Counted from the stretch's first letter, positions 33,201 through 44,548 are shown. The stretch is 64,000 nucleotides of DNA from Cafeteria roenbergensis (GCA_008330645.1 VLTN01000030.1:1-64000); one strand, 5' to 3'. The notes: a model not told the origin generated them from the sequence alone. Translations and numbers: made by a program.

Positions 33201-36200
33201 ACTATGGTGGTGACTATGGCGATGACTATGGTGATGACTATGGGACCGGCGATGACTACGCCGACCTGTACGAGGACATCGCCGCCGCCCCCGCCCCCAT
33301 CGAGGAGGAGCGACTCCCCCCCGCCCCCGTGTGGCGCGCCTGGGCCTGCTGCGGCAGCGTGGTGCCGCCGGCAGAGCTGCTGCTGTGGCGGTCGGTTCAC
33401 GGGGAGTATCCTGTCAAGGGCGTGGACGACGACGGAGGGCTGGCCTGGGCGGAGGTGCTGGTGGACCGCGGGCTGGTGTGGCGGCCCCCGCTGCTGGTGG
33501 TGCTGCGCTGGGCGACGTGGCTGTGTGGTCTCGGCATCTGCTGCTCGCGGCACCGCCGGATGAGGATGGCACGACGCGCATACAGGCGATGCTGCTGCTG
33601 CTGCTGCTGCCGCTGCTGCGGCGGCGGCAGGCACGCCCGCGGGCACGGCCGCCACGCCGGCGGCGGCCACGCTGACGGCGCCGACAGCTTCGTGAGCACT
33701 CACTTCATCGGAGGCCAAGGTGCCGGCAGCGCTGCCGGCAGCAACAGCAACAGCGCCAGCAACAGCAACAGCGCCGGTGCCAGCGCCAGGGGCGGCCGGT
33801 GGGCCAGTCGCCGCGGCGGGTGGGCCGCCGCTGCGAGCCGCAACCCTGACAGCGCCGGGTCCACCGCCCACACCTCGGGCCACTGGTCGATCGGCCGGCG
33901 GCTGGAAGGATCGTCCCGCACCGCCACGGGGCGCCTGGCAGGCCGGACGGGTTCGCGGGGTGGCAGCAATCGGACCAACATCACCGGCGGGTCGCCGATT
34001 GCGAGCAATGCGACCGAGTCAGACGCCAGTCACGACCCCTTCAAGAGCCAATCTGCAGTGTCAGAACACTCCGAGGCCGACGAGTCGCCTGTTCAAGCTG
34101 ACGCTGGCCAGTCCCCGCTCCATCAGGGGCCTGTCGTGTTCCCATCCCAGCAGCCCGGCAGAGCTGTCGTCGCGAAGCCGCTGCTGTCCGTCCCAGCGAG
34201 AGGCCGACTCGGCAGCATCTCTGCCGACGTGACGGCAGCCGACGACGACTCGCAGCTGCAGCCCTTGCACGTCCACAACGGGTCACCAGTCCATCATGTG
34301 CAAGTCAAGTCACCTACGGCCAGGCGCAAGAGTGACGGGAATCCGTCAGCCCGGTCGCGCCGCCACCTCCGGCGCACCAGCGCGGCACCCAGCGACGTCG
34401 GCACCGCCGGATCGAGGAGGAGCGTGCTTGCGGCCGCCTCCGCCAGGTTCCTGGAGTCTTCCGGAGCTGTGCTCGTGTCGGCTCTCGAGGCCATCGACGC
34501 GAGGAGCGGCTCCCGGCGCGGGAGCGGTTTCGCGCCGTCTGCTGGCAGCAGGAGCTCCCGGGAAGCGTCTGGCCGGCGCCGCAGCGCTGGCCACTTCGGG
34601 GAGGGGCCTGGTGGCTCTGTGGCTCTGCCAAATGTCTCGTCACTTCGCCGGCAGAGCTTGCAGACGGAAGTGCTTCGCACGCGGCTGGCTCTGCTTGGGA
34701 CACTTCAAGACGACGACGGGTCCCAGGACGTTTCGCCACCCGGAACCCCAGTTGCGTCGTCCGGACTTCGCGGGCCGGTCACCCGTCAGTCACGACGTAG
34801 CCATGGGTCGTCAGCGTCCCACCAGAAGCTCGCCGACGCATCGCATTTCCATCACAAACGGGTCGCGTTCCAGTCACTGCGCCTGACTCACTCCAGCGGG
34901 ATTGCATCCGCTGGGAAGAGCTCGCAGCAGCAGGAAGGATCGGGCGGGGATGCCGTTGCGTCGGCGAAGCGGTCTGCGGTGAGGTTTGCGACCCCGACAG
35001 CTGCTGCCGCTGCCAAAGCGGCTCTGCCGCCGTCGGCAGAGCCGTTCGAGACGCGGCAGGCCCTCTTTGAGGCCCGAGCGCGGCACAGGCTCCCCATCGT
35101 GCGTCCCCCGTCTCGGCCGCGTCGAAGCCTGCCTTCTGCTGCGGCCAGGCCGGCGGCCGCGGAAGCGGCCAGCGGCGGCAGGGGCCAGGGCAGGCCGGGC
35201 GGAGAGCGGGAGGGGCCCGGGCAGGCAGGGTGGCGATTCGCGTCGGATGGGGCGGTGCCTGCCTTCCATCAGGACGGCGGCGGAGGTGATGTCCGGGTGA
35301 CCCAGGCGGGGCCCCCGCCTGGCACGCGGGGCCCTCCTCTTCTTGGGCTCCGACCAGGCGGAGGTCGGGACCACGCCCACGGGCAGGGGCAGCGCCTCGT
35401 TGCAGGCGGTGTTGGCTCTGCCGGAGCTGGCTCTGCCGGAACTGGCTCTACCAGGCGGCGGTCGGGCGGGACTGCGGTGCGGCCATCAGCGACGGGTCAC
35501 TCACCTGCCGGCGCAAGCGTCGCCACCAGGGCCAGGACCGGAAGGATTGGAAGGATTGGAAGGATCGGAAGGGCCGTTGCTGGCGGCGGACGTCGCGGCA
35601 GCGGCGGCGACGGCGGCCATCGGAGCTTGCCGGACGGCCGTGGCCCCAACAGTCACCGCTCCATCAGCAGCCAGTCACCGTCTTCCCACCAGCGCGTCGT
35701 GTCCCCCATGGCGCGGAGAGCCGACCTGCTGGCGTCGGCGTCGGGCCAGCAGCACAGCCTCGTCGGTGATCCGGTGAGCGACGCGCTCAGCGACTCCGAC
35801 AGCGACTCCCAGCGCGGGGCTCAGCTGATCAGCCCGGTGGAGGCGGCCCGCAGGGCTGCCGAGGCCGCCTCCCGGTACGGCCCGCTGGCCAAGGCTCGGC
35901 TCGCGCGGGACCCGTTGCCCTGTCTCAGCGGGCTCTGCACGGGCGCCGGCTGCAGGCCGCCCCGGCCGCAGAGCGAGACGTGGCTTGGGCGGCTCTGCCG
36001 GCGGCAGAGCGCGGTGTGGCCGCCGGGCTTCATGACCGTTGTGGGGCTGATCGTTGCCCTGCTGAGCGTGGCTCTGCCAGTCGTGCAGCTGGAGACTGGC
36101 ACTGAGAACGTGGTTGCAGTTGGCGCCCTGGGCACGGCGGTGGTGTTCGTGGGGGGCGTGGTGACGGACGTGCTGCGGCGGGAGGCAGGGCGACGCCGTC

Positions 36201-37375
36201 TGGACGGCGGGACGGTGCTGGGAGCCACTGCGGCGCTGGAGGCGGTTACGGGCGGCGCGGCGGCGATGTTGGCGGGGGGGCTGGGCGGCGGTCGCGACAC
36301 GGGGGTGGTGTTTGTGCTGCTGGTGGTGCTGTTCCTGGCCCTGGTGTCGGCGCTGGGGGCCACGTGGGAGCGCGCCGCCGCTGCGACTGCGGCGACGGAG
36401 TTGGAGCGGCAGAGTTTTGTATTTGTGCTTGAACTCACGACCGCGACCTTCACAGTTCTGGTCTTCGTCCTGTCCCAGCGGCTGGACGACTGGGAGTTCT
36501 GGGCCAGCATCGCTCTCAAGGCCTTCGGGGTCATATTCGTTGACACGCGCCTGCACCAGGACATCGCGAGGGGCCTCCGCGCGGGAGTGTGGCACCTCCA
36601 GTACACCAACAGCCGCGAGGCAGCCGTCTTCGCGGCGCGGGCAGAGCGCTCCCTGCTGGCAGAGCAGCTGGCCGCGACCGTCTGCCTGGCCGTGCTGGCC
36701 ACGGAGGAGGCCGCCCTCTCGCTCGGGGTGGTCGATCTCCCGGTCATCACGGCCGGGTCAGCCGCCAATCGCGGCACGAGTATGGCCGCCATCACCGCCA
36801 CGGTGGTCACGTTCGCCGTCCTCGCCCTGGTGACGGTCCCCGTGTCCGAGTGGCTCGTGCGCCGCAAGCTCGCCCGGTCGCGGCTGCGAAAGGCCATGCT
36901 GGTCGCTCTCGGCATGGTGCTCATCAGGGGGTGGCGAAACCGCGCGAGGACGGCGAGCGCCGCCGCCGGCGGCCAGGACGCCTCTGCATCGGGCCACTCT
37001 CTCCGAAGCGGCGCCCTGACGGGGGAGCCTTCGGATCGCGAGCTCAAGTCTTCCAAGGGGCGCTTGCCAGAGGCGGTCGCTTCGGCCGCGATCGCAACCG
37101 CAGCTGAAACTGCAACTGCAACTGGACTGACCCTGGAGCATGAGCCCGCCGGCGGCAGCGCCCCACCGGGCCTGCTTGCAGCCGCGAAAATTGCTGCCGC
37201 TGCCGCTCCGCCCAGCCCTGGCGCGGCCTCCCCCGGCTCTGCCCCGGCCGACGTCGGCCAACCAGTCCACTTCGCGATCACCTTCAGACGCGACTTTCTG
37301 CTGATGACGGTCTTCTCCGTCGTGGCGTCGGTGTCGGGCGCTTACGCGACTCGGGCGGTGCTCACGGCCAGCTGA
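27247..37375 (+). CDS. Giant low-complexity multi-pass membrane protein, unrecognised
   Basis: Exons 27247-27717 and 28088-37375, about 3,252 aa (3,225 if the ATG at 27328 is used). The 370-bp intron starts GTGAGT, ends CCGCAG, is phase 0, and the join restores a hydrophobic helix (FVLIWQVL to IPLVFFMPAS). Exon 1 has about four membrane segments (VIVMVAVVMAVLSALLGSY first). Roughly 2,500 residues of Ser/Gly/Ala/Arg-rich, mostly disordered sequence follow. Inside are TAAP repeats, a DDYG repeat block (33160-33258) and an acidic run. A small ordered patch follows (WRAWACCGSVVPPAELLLWR, with hydrophobic LLVVLRWATWLCGLGICC), then a seven-Cys run. The C-terminal ~500 residues hold six or more further segments (e.g. 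FMTVVGLIVALLSVALPVV). I know no family with this layout. The 9.3-kb uninterrupted frame ending in organised membrane helices argues for a real gene. Confidence 0.7.
28689..28747 (+). repeat. 12-bp tandem repeat coding TAAP
   Basis: About five copies of a 12-bp unit (CCGCTCCGACCG) in frame inside the giant membrane protein, giving Ala-Pro-Thr-Ala. Confidence 0.9.
33160..33258 (+). repeat. Imperfect GATGACTATGG repeat coding DDYG
   Basis: Successive GATGACTATGG-type units with small length variation encode an acidic Tyr-rich tract (DDYGDGYGDDYGDDYGGDYG and on) inside the giant membrane protein. The repeat is diverged enough to be older than the 47-bp minisatellite. Confidence 0.9.
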
Positions 37376-37711
37376 CCCACTGTCGAAGCGCCGAGGCAAC
37401 CGACCCTTCCGGTAGAGCCGAGGGAGCGTCGTTCCGGGGGGGGCGCAGGCTCTCGGGTGCGGCCCCCGGAGCACAGCGGGAGGGCAGAGCCGGCAGGTTC
37501 CGTTGGGCGGCTCGACGCTTGCACGCGACGGCGCGCTGGTGCGGGCTTGGGCCCGGGCTGTGATTGGCGGGACGTATATTTGCGATTGGAGCCAATAACG
37601 TGGAGCGATACGTGTGGACGTAGCGAGCGCAATCACGCGCCAGTCAATTGCCACTCACCCCTCCCCCCCCAATCTCTCGAACGCCAGCCACAGATGCGCC
37701 CCCCGCCGCAC
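37376..37711. other. Convergent intergenic gap
   Basis: 336 bp between the 3' ends of the giant membrane protein and the hexosaminidase. It includes a relatively AT-rich patch (37565-37640) and a C-run at 37661-37670. No gene was recognised; 3' end signals of both genes are expected here. Confidence 0.5.
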
Positions 37712-39954
37712 TCAAGAGGGCGGAGCCCCGCACGCCGCGAGGCACTGGCCGTCCAGCGAGGTGACCACACGCCCCAGGGAGGCGTCCAGCGTCCACGCCT
37801 GGTTCGCCTGGCCCTCCGCCCCGCACGGGAAGAGCTCGACGTTGGCGCCGGGAGCCGAGTCGCTTCCCGTGATGTCCAGGCAGTCGCCCTTTGCCGCGTT
37901 GACGACCTGGCTGCCCTTGAACCGGAACTGCATGTCGGGGGGAGGGGACGCCCCCGCCGCCGGGCAGGGCTGCAGAGCCACGGACGGGAAGCCGCTGGAA
38001 GGGTCGGTCCCGCTGACGCCGAGGCAGAGCGACGCGTTGGCCTTGAGGGACACGGTGCCGCCCGCGTTGAAGGCCCACTCCATGGAGGCGGCCCCTCCGC
38101 CGGGCGCGTTGGGGTCGATGCAGGGGTGGGTGACCACGTTCGTTCGGGGCACCGGGTCGGAGCACGGCTGGAAGGACTTTCCGCAGCGCTGGGTGTAGTC
38201 GCAGCTGCAGGCATCGGGGCAGGCCGGGACGGAGCGGCGCAGCAGCCGGTCTCCAACGGCTCTGTAGCGATCGACGAACGCTGGGTCGCTTGCCTGCACG
38301 GAGGCGTCGTACCCCCAGAAGGAACCCAGCGCCACCGCGGCGCGCGGCCACACGATGCCGTGGATCGCCGTGGCGAAGGGCTGGTCCATGGCGGGGGGGA
38401 ACAGCGCGTGGCCGGACGGGGGCGGGCCTGCCGCGGCCCCGCACTGCTCAACGATGCACGTGTCGTCGGTCCAGATGGAGGCCTCGCCTCCCAGCACCAG
38501 GGCCAGCTGCTGGCCAGACAAGCCGGGCGCGATATCGCGCCACATGCCGGTGTACGGCTGTGACACGTAGTTGAGGTAGAAGTGACTGGACGCGGACTCG
38601 ATGGCGCGGAACCCCTTCTTCACGACGTCGACCGCGGTGTACTTGGCCCAGGCGTTGACCACGGTGCCGTTTGACGCCGCGTGCGAGTCGAACAGAATTT
38701 CCTCCCAGCCAACAGGCGTGCGGCCCAGGCCCTTCTGCACCAGCCCCACAGCCCACGACTCAAGAGAGGTGGTGCCGCTCTCAGGGCAGCGGCCCTTGAC
38801 CGCCGTCTCGTCGGCTCCGATGTGCAGCAGCTCGTCGGGAAACAGCGGAGAGAGCTCCGAGAGCAGACCCCCCAGCACGCCACGCGACTTTCCGGCCGGG
38901 TCGTCAAAGATCTGCGTCAGGGGCCCGGAGCCCGTTTGGCAGAACTCCAGGCCGTACGCCTGGGCGGGCGCCAGGCCCTTGGCGTGGCCGGGAAGGTCCA
39001 CCTCGGGCATGATACGCACCCCGCGGTCGGCCGCATAAGCGACCAGGTCTGCGACCTCAGCCTGGGAATAATAGCCCGCGTAGTCGCCAGTCAGCGCCGC
39101 CGTGATTGCGGGGTACTTTTCAGAGGCAACGGCAAGCCTGCAAAAGTCGCTCATGTGAAGGTGGATCACGTTTCCCCGCATGTACGACACGGCATCGATT
39201 GTCGTTTGCAGCGCCGACACCGGCCAGAAGCGGCGCCCTGTGTCCACGAGCAAGCCGCGGTGCACGAACGCCGGCGCGTCCTTGACCGTCACGGCGGAAG
39301 CAAGCGCGTTGCCCGCGCCGTCGACCATTTGCGAAAACGTCTCCTGCTCGCGGCGGGAGGGGGAGCGGGAGGAAGAGCGAGGGGACGGGAGCCGGTGGCC
39401 GATCGCAGGAGGGCCGGAAGCGTCTGTGCGTGCCTTTGGCTGGGCGCGGGCGACCAGCCCTCCGTCGAGGATCGCGCCGTGTGGCAGGGGCGCGCAGGCT
39501 GGCAGGTGCAACCGCTCAGGCTTGAGCACGGCCGCGGTCGCGAGACCGTGCGGCAGCAAGGACGACTCACCATTGCGTACATGGCGCCGTAGATGGTGTC
39601 GGCCGAGATTTGGACGGCGCTGCTGGCCGCCGCGTCGAAGGAGAGCGAGTACGCATAGCTGGTTGAGGAGTTCAGGGACTCGTCGGCACTTGCAACGGCA
39701 ATCGTCGCCTCTTCGAGCTGGACGGGGCCGCCCTCCTCGTTGAGGGAGATGATGCTGCTGTACCGCGCCATGGCGCGCGCGAGGCGGGCGCTGGGGCTGG
39801 AGGTGGTGAAGGAGAAAAACGGCGACAGCGGGACCAGAGCCGGGCCGCCGGTGGTCACGGAGCGCGGAAGCGGCCAAAGCGGCAGGTGTCCCAGCCCCTG
39901 GGCGTCTGCAAGCGAGAAGGCGCAAGCCAGCAGTGCGACTGCTGTGGCGCGCAT
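37712..39954 (-). CDS. GH20 beta-N-acetylhexosaminidase with C-terminal ricin-type lectin domain
   Basis: Exons 39571-39954 (128 codons) and 37712-39343, 671 aa. The 227-bp intron starts GTGAGT, ends GAGCAG and is phase 0; the join gives IYGAMYAM-ETFSQMV, the familiar 'A..G.....ETFSQL' of hexosaminidases. A signal peptide (MRATAVALLACAFSLADA) leads into LPLWPLPRSV. The GH20 barrel includes HRGLLVDTGRRFWPV, MPEVDLPGHAKG and the catalytic Asp-Glu pair in LHIGADETAV (~302). GGEASIW follows. The last ~120 residues read as a beta-trefoil lectin: repeated LCLGVSG, ALQPC, DCLDITG, ELFPC and NQAWTLD. Role: secreted or lysosomal removal of terminal GlcNAc/GalNAc, with the lectin probably aiding substrate binding. 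It is divergent with VPS28, 182 bp away. Confidence 0.92.
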
Positions 39955-40136
39955 CGACCCAATCCCGGCGTTGGGCGAGTGCAGCGGCGCGGTTGCCGTC
40001 GGCACCGCGGCGTCGCGGATCGAAACTCGGGCAGAGCCGAGCCGCCTGCGGGGAATGTCGCTGCGGCGCAAGGCTGCGGCCGCCGGCCCACTCGTTCCGC
40101 GGGAATCGCCACGGCTGCGGCCAGACCGCGCGGCTC

Positions 40137-41200
40137 ATGTACTCAGGATCGCCGTATCCCGCTTCAGGGGCGTCAGCCCACTCCGTTTCGAGCTCCACGG
40201 GGGCGGGCTCGGAGTCGAGCCTGCGCCTCGACCGCGAGCTCAAGCTGGCCACCAGCCGAGCGGACATGGAGAAGGAGCGCGTCAAGGCCGAGGTTTACGC
40301 CCTGCTCCAGACCACGGACCGCCTGGAGGCGCTGTACGGACGAGGGGCCATCAGCAAGGATGATGTGAGGCGCGGGCAAGCGCCTCGCTCCGGAATGCTC
40401 GTGGAACCAGCGCCCCCACCCGCCCCTGCCATCGCCCTCCGCGCTCTCCCCCTTCCTCCCACGACCGAGCTGCAGTATGAGACGCACTGCCGTGATCTGA
40501 TCCACCACTTCAAGCTTCAGGAGGACGCTCTGATGCGCCTGTGCGGAATGAGCAGCAAGGAGTTTATCGAAAAGTACAAGTGAGCGCTCACGCCCACCCT
40601 CCGAGCTCGCCCGTCGCACGTTCCCCTCCCGCCCCAACCCGGGCGCACGCTCGGCGTGCTGTGCGCTGCGGAGACCACGATCCGGCCTGTCGTCCACGTG
40701 GCACCGTGGCATCAAGCGGTCGTGCGTGTTGTATTCCAGAGTGCGGCGCACCCCCACTCGCGCCGCTGCCCATTCGGCCCCACCGCCTTTGCGTGCCCCC
40801 CGCCCGCAGGGTGGACATGCCCTTCGGAGAGCAGCGCCTGCTGGTGGACAAGATGCCGTCGACGAGCAGCATGGAGACGGGCCGAACCGCTGGCTCGAAC
40901 ATCGCCGCGCTCACGTGCGGCGCCGCCTTCGTGACCGCGCTGGACGCCGCGGACATGGACCACGCCTCCAAGGAGCAGCTGTGGGACCCCATCTCCGCCG
41001 TGCTCTCGACCATCAACGACATCTATACCCTCCCTCACGACTTCCCCCCAAAGGCCGTGTTTCAGCGCTGGGTCAAGACGATTCAGGACATGCCCTTCGA
41101 CGTGGAGCTCGACGCCGACCAGCGCCAGCAGCTCAAGTTCGACCTGCAGACCTCCTACACGTTGCTCACAGACTTCCTCTCAGGAAAGCGCCGGGAGTGA
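40137..41200 (+). CDS. VPS28: ESCRT-I subunit VPS28
   Basis: Three exons, 40137-40364, 40476-40579 and 40810-41200, 240 aa (human VPS28 is 221). Intron 1 (111 bp, GTGAGG...CTGCAG) is phase 0; intron 2 (230 bp, GTGAGC...CCGCAG) is phase 2. The join points read ISKDD-YETHCRDLIHHFK and EKYK-VDMPFGEQR. Both fit VPS28, where the N-terminal core has 'EY...C..L..QYK' and '.F..KF.LD.P.A..R'. After a ~34-residue Ser-Ala-rich lead, residues ~25-125 form the core that binds VPS23 and VPS37. The C-terminal four-helix domain is clear (DPISAVLSTINDIYTLPHDF ... FDLQTSYTLLTDFL) and in relatives binds VPS36 of ESCRT-II. Role: sorting ubiquitinated cargo into multivesicular bodies. It is the only gene here with two introns. 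Confidence 0.93.
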
Positions 41201-41538
41201 CGGTTTCACGTCGCCCACCCGCCCGGCCCTGTGGGCGAGGCCGAGAGCGTTGCCGAGGCCGCGGTCGTTGCCCCCCCCCCCCCGCCTGTCTCCCTCTCGC
41301 GCGCGCCCTTTCTCCCTCGCTGCCCCTACCGCACCTCCAGCCCCCGCTCCCCCGCAATGCCGTATTCGGCGTGACGATTGGGAGGCGGGGTGCGTGCGTG
41401 TGCATGCGTTTGCGTGACTCGCCTGCGATGCAAGGATAACTGTCTGTCGGTCAGAAGACACTCACGTGAGTGCACCACCGACACTTCATCCGCCAGTCAC
41501 AACCCAGTCGCTTGTCCATCGCGACACTGCTCATCCAG
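41201..41538. other. Convergent intergenic gap with a C13 run
   Basis: 338 bp between the VPS28 and PIG-T stops. It holds a 13-base C homopolymer (41271-41283) and a GTGCGTGCGTGTGCATGCGT microsatellite (about 41390-41415). No gene was recognised. Confidence 0.6.
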
Positions 41539-43974
41539 TCACATCAGGTCCTCGGCGTTGGGCGGCAGCGGCTGCCGCAGCGCCACCGTGGCCACTGACC
41601 CCGCTGCAAAGGCCACCGCAGCCCCAGCCAGGCACAGCGCGTTGAAGGTCATGGACAGATCCGGCAGCGGCAGAGCCACTTCGAGACCGGTCAGCCAGTC
41701 CTCGCGCTCCCGCAGCGCGGCGCCCTCGGCCCGCCAGCGAAGCACCTGCAGAGCGGGCAGAGCCGACCCCTTGTAGGCGTCGGGGGGAAGATGCGCCGCG
41801 AGCTGATTGCCTGCTGACAGGCCGAGCTCCGCCGTCACCGTGCAGCGTCGGCGGGCATCAGCGGGCCAGCTGCCTGACGGTTTCACGACAAGGCTCACTG
41901 CCGTCCCTGGCGCTGCTAGCGTCGGCAGAGCCGACAGACGGATGTCGACGTCGTCGCCCTTGCCCTGGGAGCTTGCTGGCGCAGCGCGCCACGCCTGCAG
42001 TCCAACGCGCGTCACCCGTCGACCAGCGCCGTGGCAAGAGACGGTCACTTGCGAGCCATGGGGGACCACAGACCAGGGAAGCGGCAGAGCCCACCTCACT
42101 TCAAGGCCGTCCCAGGATGTCGAGCCCCCCTTACCCAGCTCTGCCGTGAGAACCACGACGTCGGCCCCTCGTGCTGGGCCCAGTGGCTTCCATGCCCTGG
42201 ACACAGCTCTGCCCGGAGTAAATCCTTCCGATGACCCTTCCGCACGGGAGTGGAGAGGTGTGGACCCCCCCTGTCCATCCAGCGGGCCGCCGCTGCTGCC
42301 AGTGCCTCCGCTGCCGCCGCTGCCAGTGCCGCTGCTGCCAGTGCCGCCGCTGCCGCTGCCGCCGCTGCCTCCGCTGCCGCCGCCCTGCATACTCGAAGCG
42401 GTCGAGCCATCGGCCAAAACTTCGGCCGATCCCGGCTCTGCCACACGCTGCAACGATGCGTCATGCGGCGACGACCCCGGCGCGGCGGCAGTGTCGTTCG
42501 CGAAACAGCTGGCCGGCCAGCTCCAGGCCAGCGGAGCACCGACCCTGCCCCGCCGCCGGACGGACCCGCGAGCGGCGTCGACGTCGTCGAAGACCGCCCA
42601 CACGCCAGCAGCCGACTCGTGCGTCGCCCCGGCACGCGTCGTTGGGGACAGCACCCCGCCCCAGGACGGCCCAGCCGACCCGGCAGAGCAGGCGGCTAGG
42701 CACCGGCTGGGGGCTCTGCTGGAGTTGAGAGACGACGAATCGCACGAGACTGCCACCATCCCGCCGGCAGAGCCCTGCAGGTTTCCGGCAGAGCTGCAGT
42801 CGGCGGGGCGGGCAGCTCTGCTCCAGATCCAGACGGCTTGCGGTGCGGAATCGGATCGCGGCGGGAGCAACGATCCTTCCCAAGTTGCTCCGAGCAGGGC
42901 GGGCAGCGACAAGTCCCAGCCGTCTGCCGGCGCGGCTGCCGCGATGACCGGTGGCTCTGCCCGCCAGGAGGCTGCCTGGTCGGCCCGAGCTGGCCTGGCC
43001 ATCTCAGCGACGGCAGTCTTGGCTGTCGCGTTGACTGCTGCGACGGGGTCGCTCGGAGGAAACTTTCTCCGCCGGAGGCCTCTGCGAGAGGGCCCCTCGA
43101 ACACCAAGCTCACTTGGAGTCCTCCCCCTCCCCGCACTGTTTCGCCGGCTCCGTGGCCCGACTGACGCCCCCGAACGACCAGCGCAGCAGCCCGCCCCGA
43201 CACCACGGCGCTGGGCGAAACCGCTGTGGCCAGTCCCCTCGCGCCAAAGCCGGGCGCCAGCTGCAGCGCCGCCCGCACAGACGAGCTGCAGAGCCCGGTT
43301 TCGTGGCTCTGCATCGACACACTTCCATATTGACCGACCTCTGCTGAGGGACGGCCGACGTCGCAGCCGCCGCCGGGACCTGTGCCGCTGCCGCCGCCGC
43401 CGCTGCTCTCAGCGTCGTTGCTGCTCTCACCGCTGCTGCAGGGTCTCGCGCGCTGTTCTGCCCGCGACGGCGGCAGCGCCGACCAGGGCAAGCGCGGCGA
43501 TAGGCTGGAGCACTCGAGGCGCGCGGCCCTGATTGCTGCCCTCGCGGCTTCGGCGGCTGCCGGGGCCTGGCGGCAGCTCTGCTCGCCACAGGCGCTTGCC
43601 GCGTCGACAGTCGCCGGCAACGCCGTCACGGCCAGATGTGTGCCACTGGGGCACGCGCACAGCGGGGACCGTTCTGGCTGACTGGGGCCGCAGCTGGAAA
43701 GGCGCTCCTGGCCGATTCCCGTGCACAATCGCCACTCGCCGACGCCATGCCCCGCCAGCGCCTCGGCGGTCTCGCTCACAAGCGAAAGTCCCTGCGACGC
43801 CACAGCGCGGCCGGACAGCGACAAGGACCACGACACCACTGCCGAGCTTCGGGACGGGCCGGCCGGCCACACAAACAGCGCCTGGGACGCAGGCAGCCCT
43901 GCGCCGGCTGGGACAGCCTTCAGCGCGGCCAGAGCAAGCGCCGTGCCCGCCCACAGCCAGCCTTGGGACACCAT
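41539..43974 (-). CDS. PIGT: GPI transamidase subunit PIG-T/Gpi16-like
   Basis: 811 aa from the ATG at 43974 (MVSQGWLWAGTALALAALKA), a good signal peptide; a 69-codon upstream extension to 44181 has no such signal. The C-terminus is most telling. LAAHLPPDAYKGSALPALQV, then ALPLPDLSMTFNALCLAGAA entering a single membrane helix, matches the PIG-T end ('LPTPDFSMPYNVICL...'). ALPLPWSVVPHGS also fits the family. Near the N-terminus VGEWRLCTGIGQERL sits where PIG-T has its 'EL.L.F..G.W' motif. Long Ser/Gly/Ala insertions, including a GGSGGSGGSGSGG tract (42290-42385), make it larger than the usual ~580 aa. Role: ER-lumenal part of the complex that attaches GPI anchors. It is divergent with the MFS gene. 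Confidence 0.75.
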   Translation of the reverse strand: MVSQGWLWAGTALALAALKAVPAGAGLPASQALFVWPAGPSRSSAVVSWSLSLSGRAVASQGLSLVSETAEALAGHGVGEWRLCTGIGQERLSSCGPSQPERSPLCACPSGTHLAVTALPATVDAASACGEQSCRQAPAAAEAARAAIRAARLECSSLSPRLPWSALPPSRAEQRARPCSSGESSNDAESSGGGGSGTGPGGGCDVGRPSAEVGQYGSVSMQSHETGLCSSSVRAALQLAPGFGARGLATAVSPSAVVSGRAAALVVRGRQSGHGAGETVRGGGGLQVSLVFEGPSRRGLRRRKFPPSDPVAAVNATAKTAVAEMARPARADQAASWRAEPPVIAAAAPADGWDLSLPALLGATWEGSLLPPRSDSAPQAVWIWSRAARPADCSSAGNLQGSAGGMVAVSCDSSSLNSSRAPSRCLAACSAGSAGPSWGGVLSPTTRAGATHESAAGVWAVFDDVDAARGSVRRRGRVGAPLAWSWPASCFANDTAAAPGSSPHDASLQRVAEPGSAEVLADGSTASSMQGGGSGGSGGSGSGGTGSSGTGSGGSGGTGSSGGPLDGQGGSTPLHSRAEGSSEGFTPGRAVSRAWKPLGPARGADVVVLTAELGKGGSTSWDGLEVRWALPLPWSVVPHGSQVTVSCHGAGRRVTRVGLQAWRAAPASSQGKGDDVDIRLSALPTLAAPGTAVSLVVKPSGSWPADARRRCTVTAELGLSAGNQLAAHLPPDAYKGSALPALQVLRWRAEGAALREREDWLTGLEVALPLPDLSMTFNALCLAGAAVAFAAGSVATVALRQPLPPNAEDLM

Positions 43975-44548
43975 CAGAGCCCGGGCAGCTCGATGATCGC
44001 CGCCCCGCCGGAGCCGAAGAAAACGGCCCGAGTGCGCGTGCACGGGCCTCGTTCGGCGTCGGTGTGTTGCACCTGGGCAGGCGCAGCGACGCGGCGGCGG
44101 CTCTGCCGGTCGGGAGCGCGGGCTTCGAGGCGCGGCGCGATGCCAGCAGTGGGGCGGCTGCACTGCCGGTGCGCCGCACATGCTTTACACCGTCTAGGCT
44201 AAGGCCGTGAGGTTTGCTGTGGCGACACGGGCGGCGCCGGAAGGCCCGTTCTGGCTCTCGTTCCGCAGATGAGACGAGGCGCCATTCCGCCGCATTTGCC
44301 GGCGCTTCTCCAACTTGGCTGCAAATGCGGCCGCTAATTCCGCCTGGGCAACCGCGGACGCAGCTGCATGGGCCCGCCTTGGACCATGGTGGGCCGCCGC
44401 CGCCGCCGCCGTCGCCGCCGCCACCGCGTCTACCGTCGCCACGACCACCACCGCTGTCGGCAGAGCCGCTCTGCCGCTGCTCCGCACGACAGAATTCTCC
44501 GCACCTCCAGCTTCCCCACTCCACATCAAATTCACCGCAGCCGCCGGC
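43975..44548. promoter_or_regulatory. Shared divergent interval, PIG-T/MFS transporter
   Basis: 574 bp between two divergent starts, expected to hold both promoters. Both flanking frames are open for some distance into it (PIG-T to 44181, MFS to 44315), but those extensions are Ala/Arg-rich without domain features. No specific promoter motif was recognised. Confidence 0.4.

Noticed and set aside
35821-37281. A 486-codon minus-strand ORF over the end of the giant membrane protein
   Set aside because: The plus frame shows organised membrane helices with loops; the minus frame is Ser/Ala/Arg-rich without structure.
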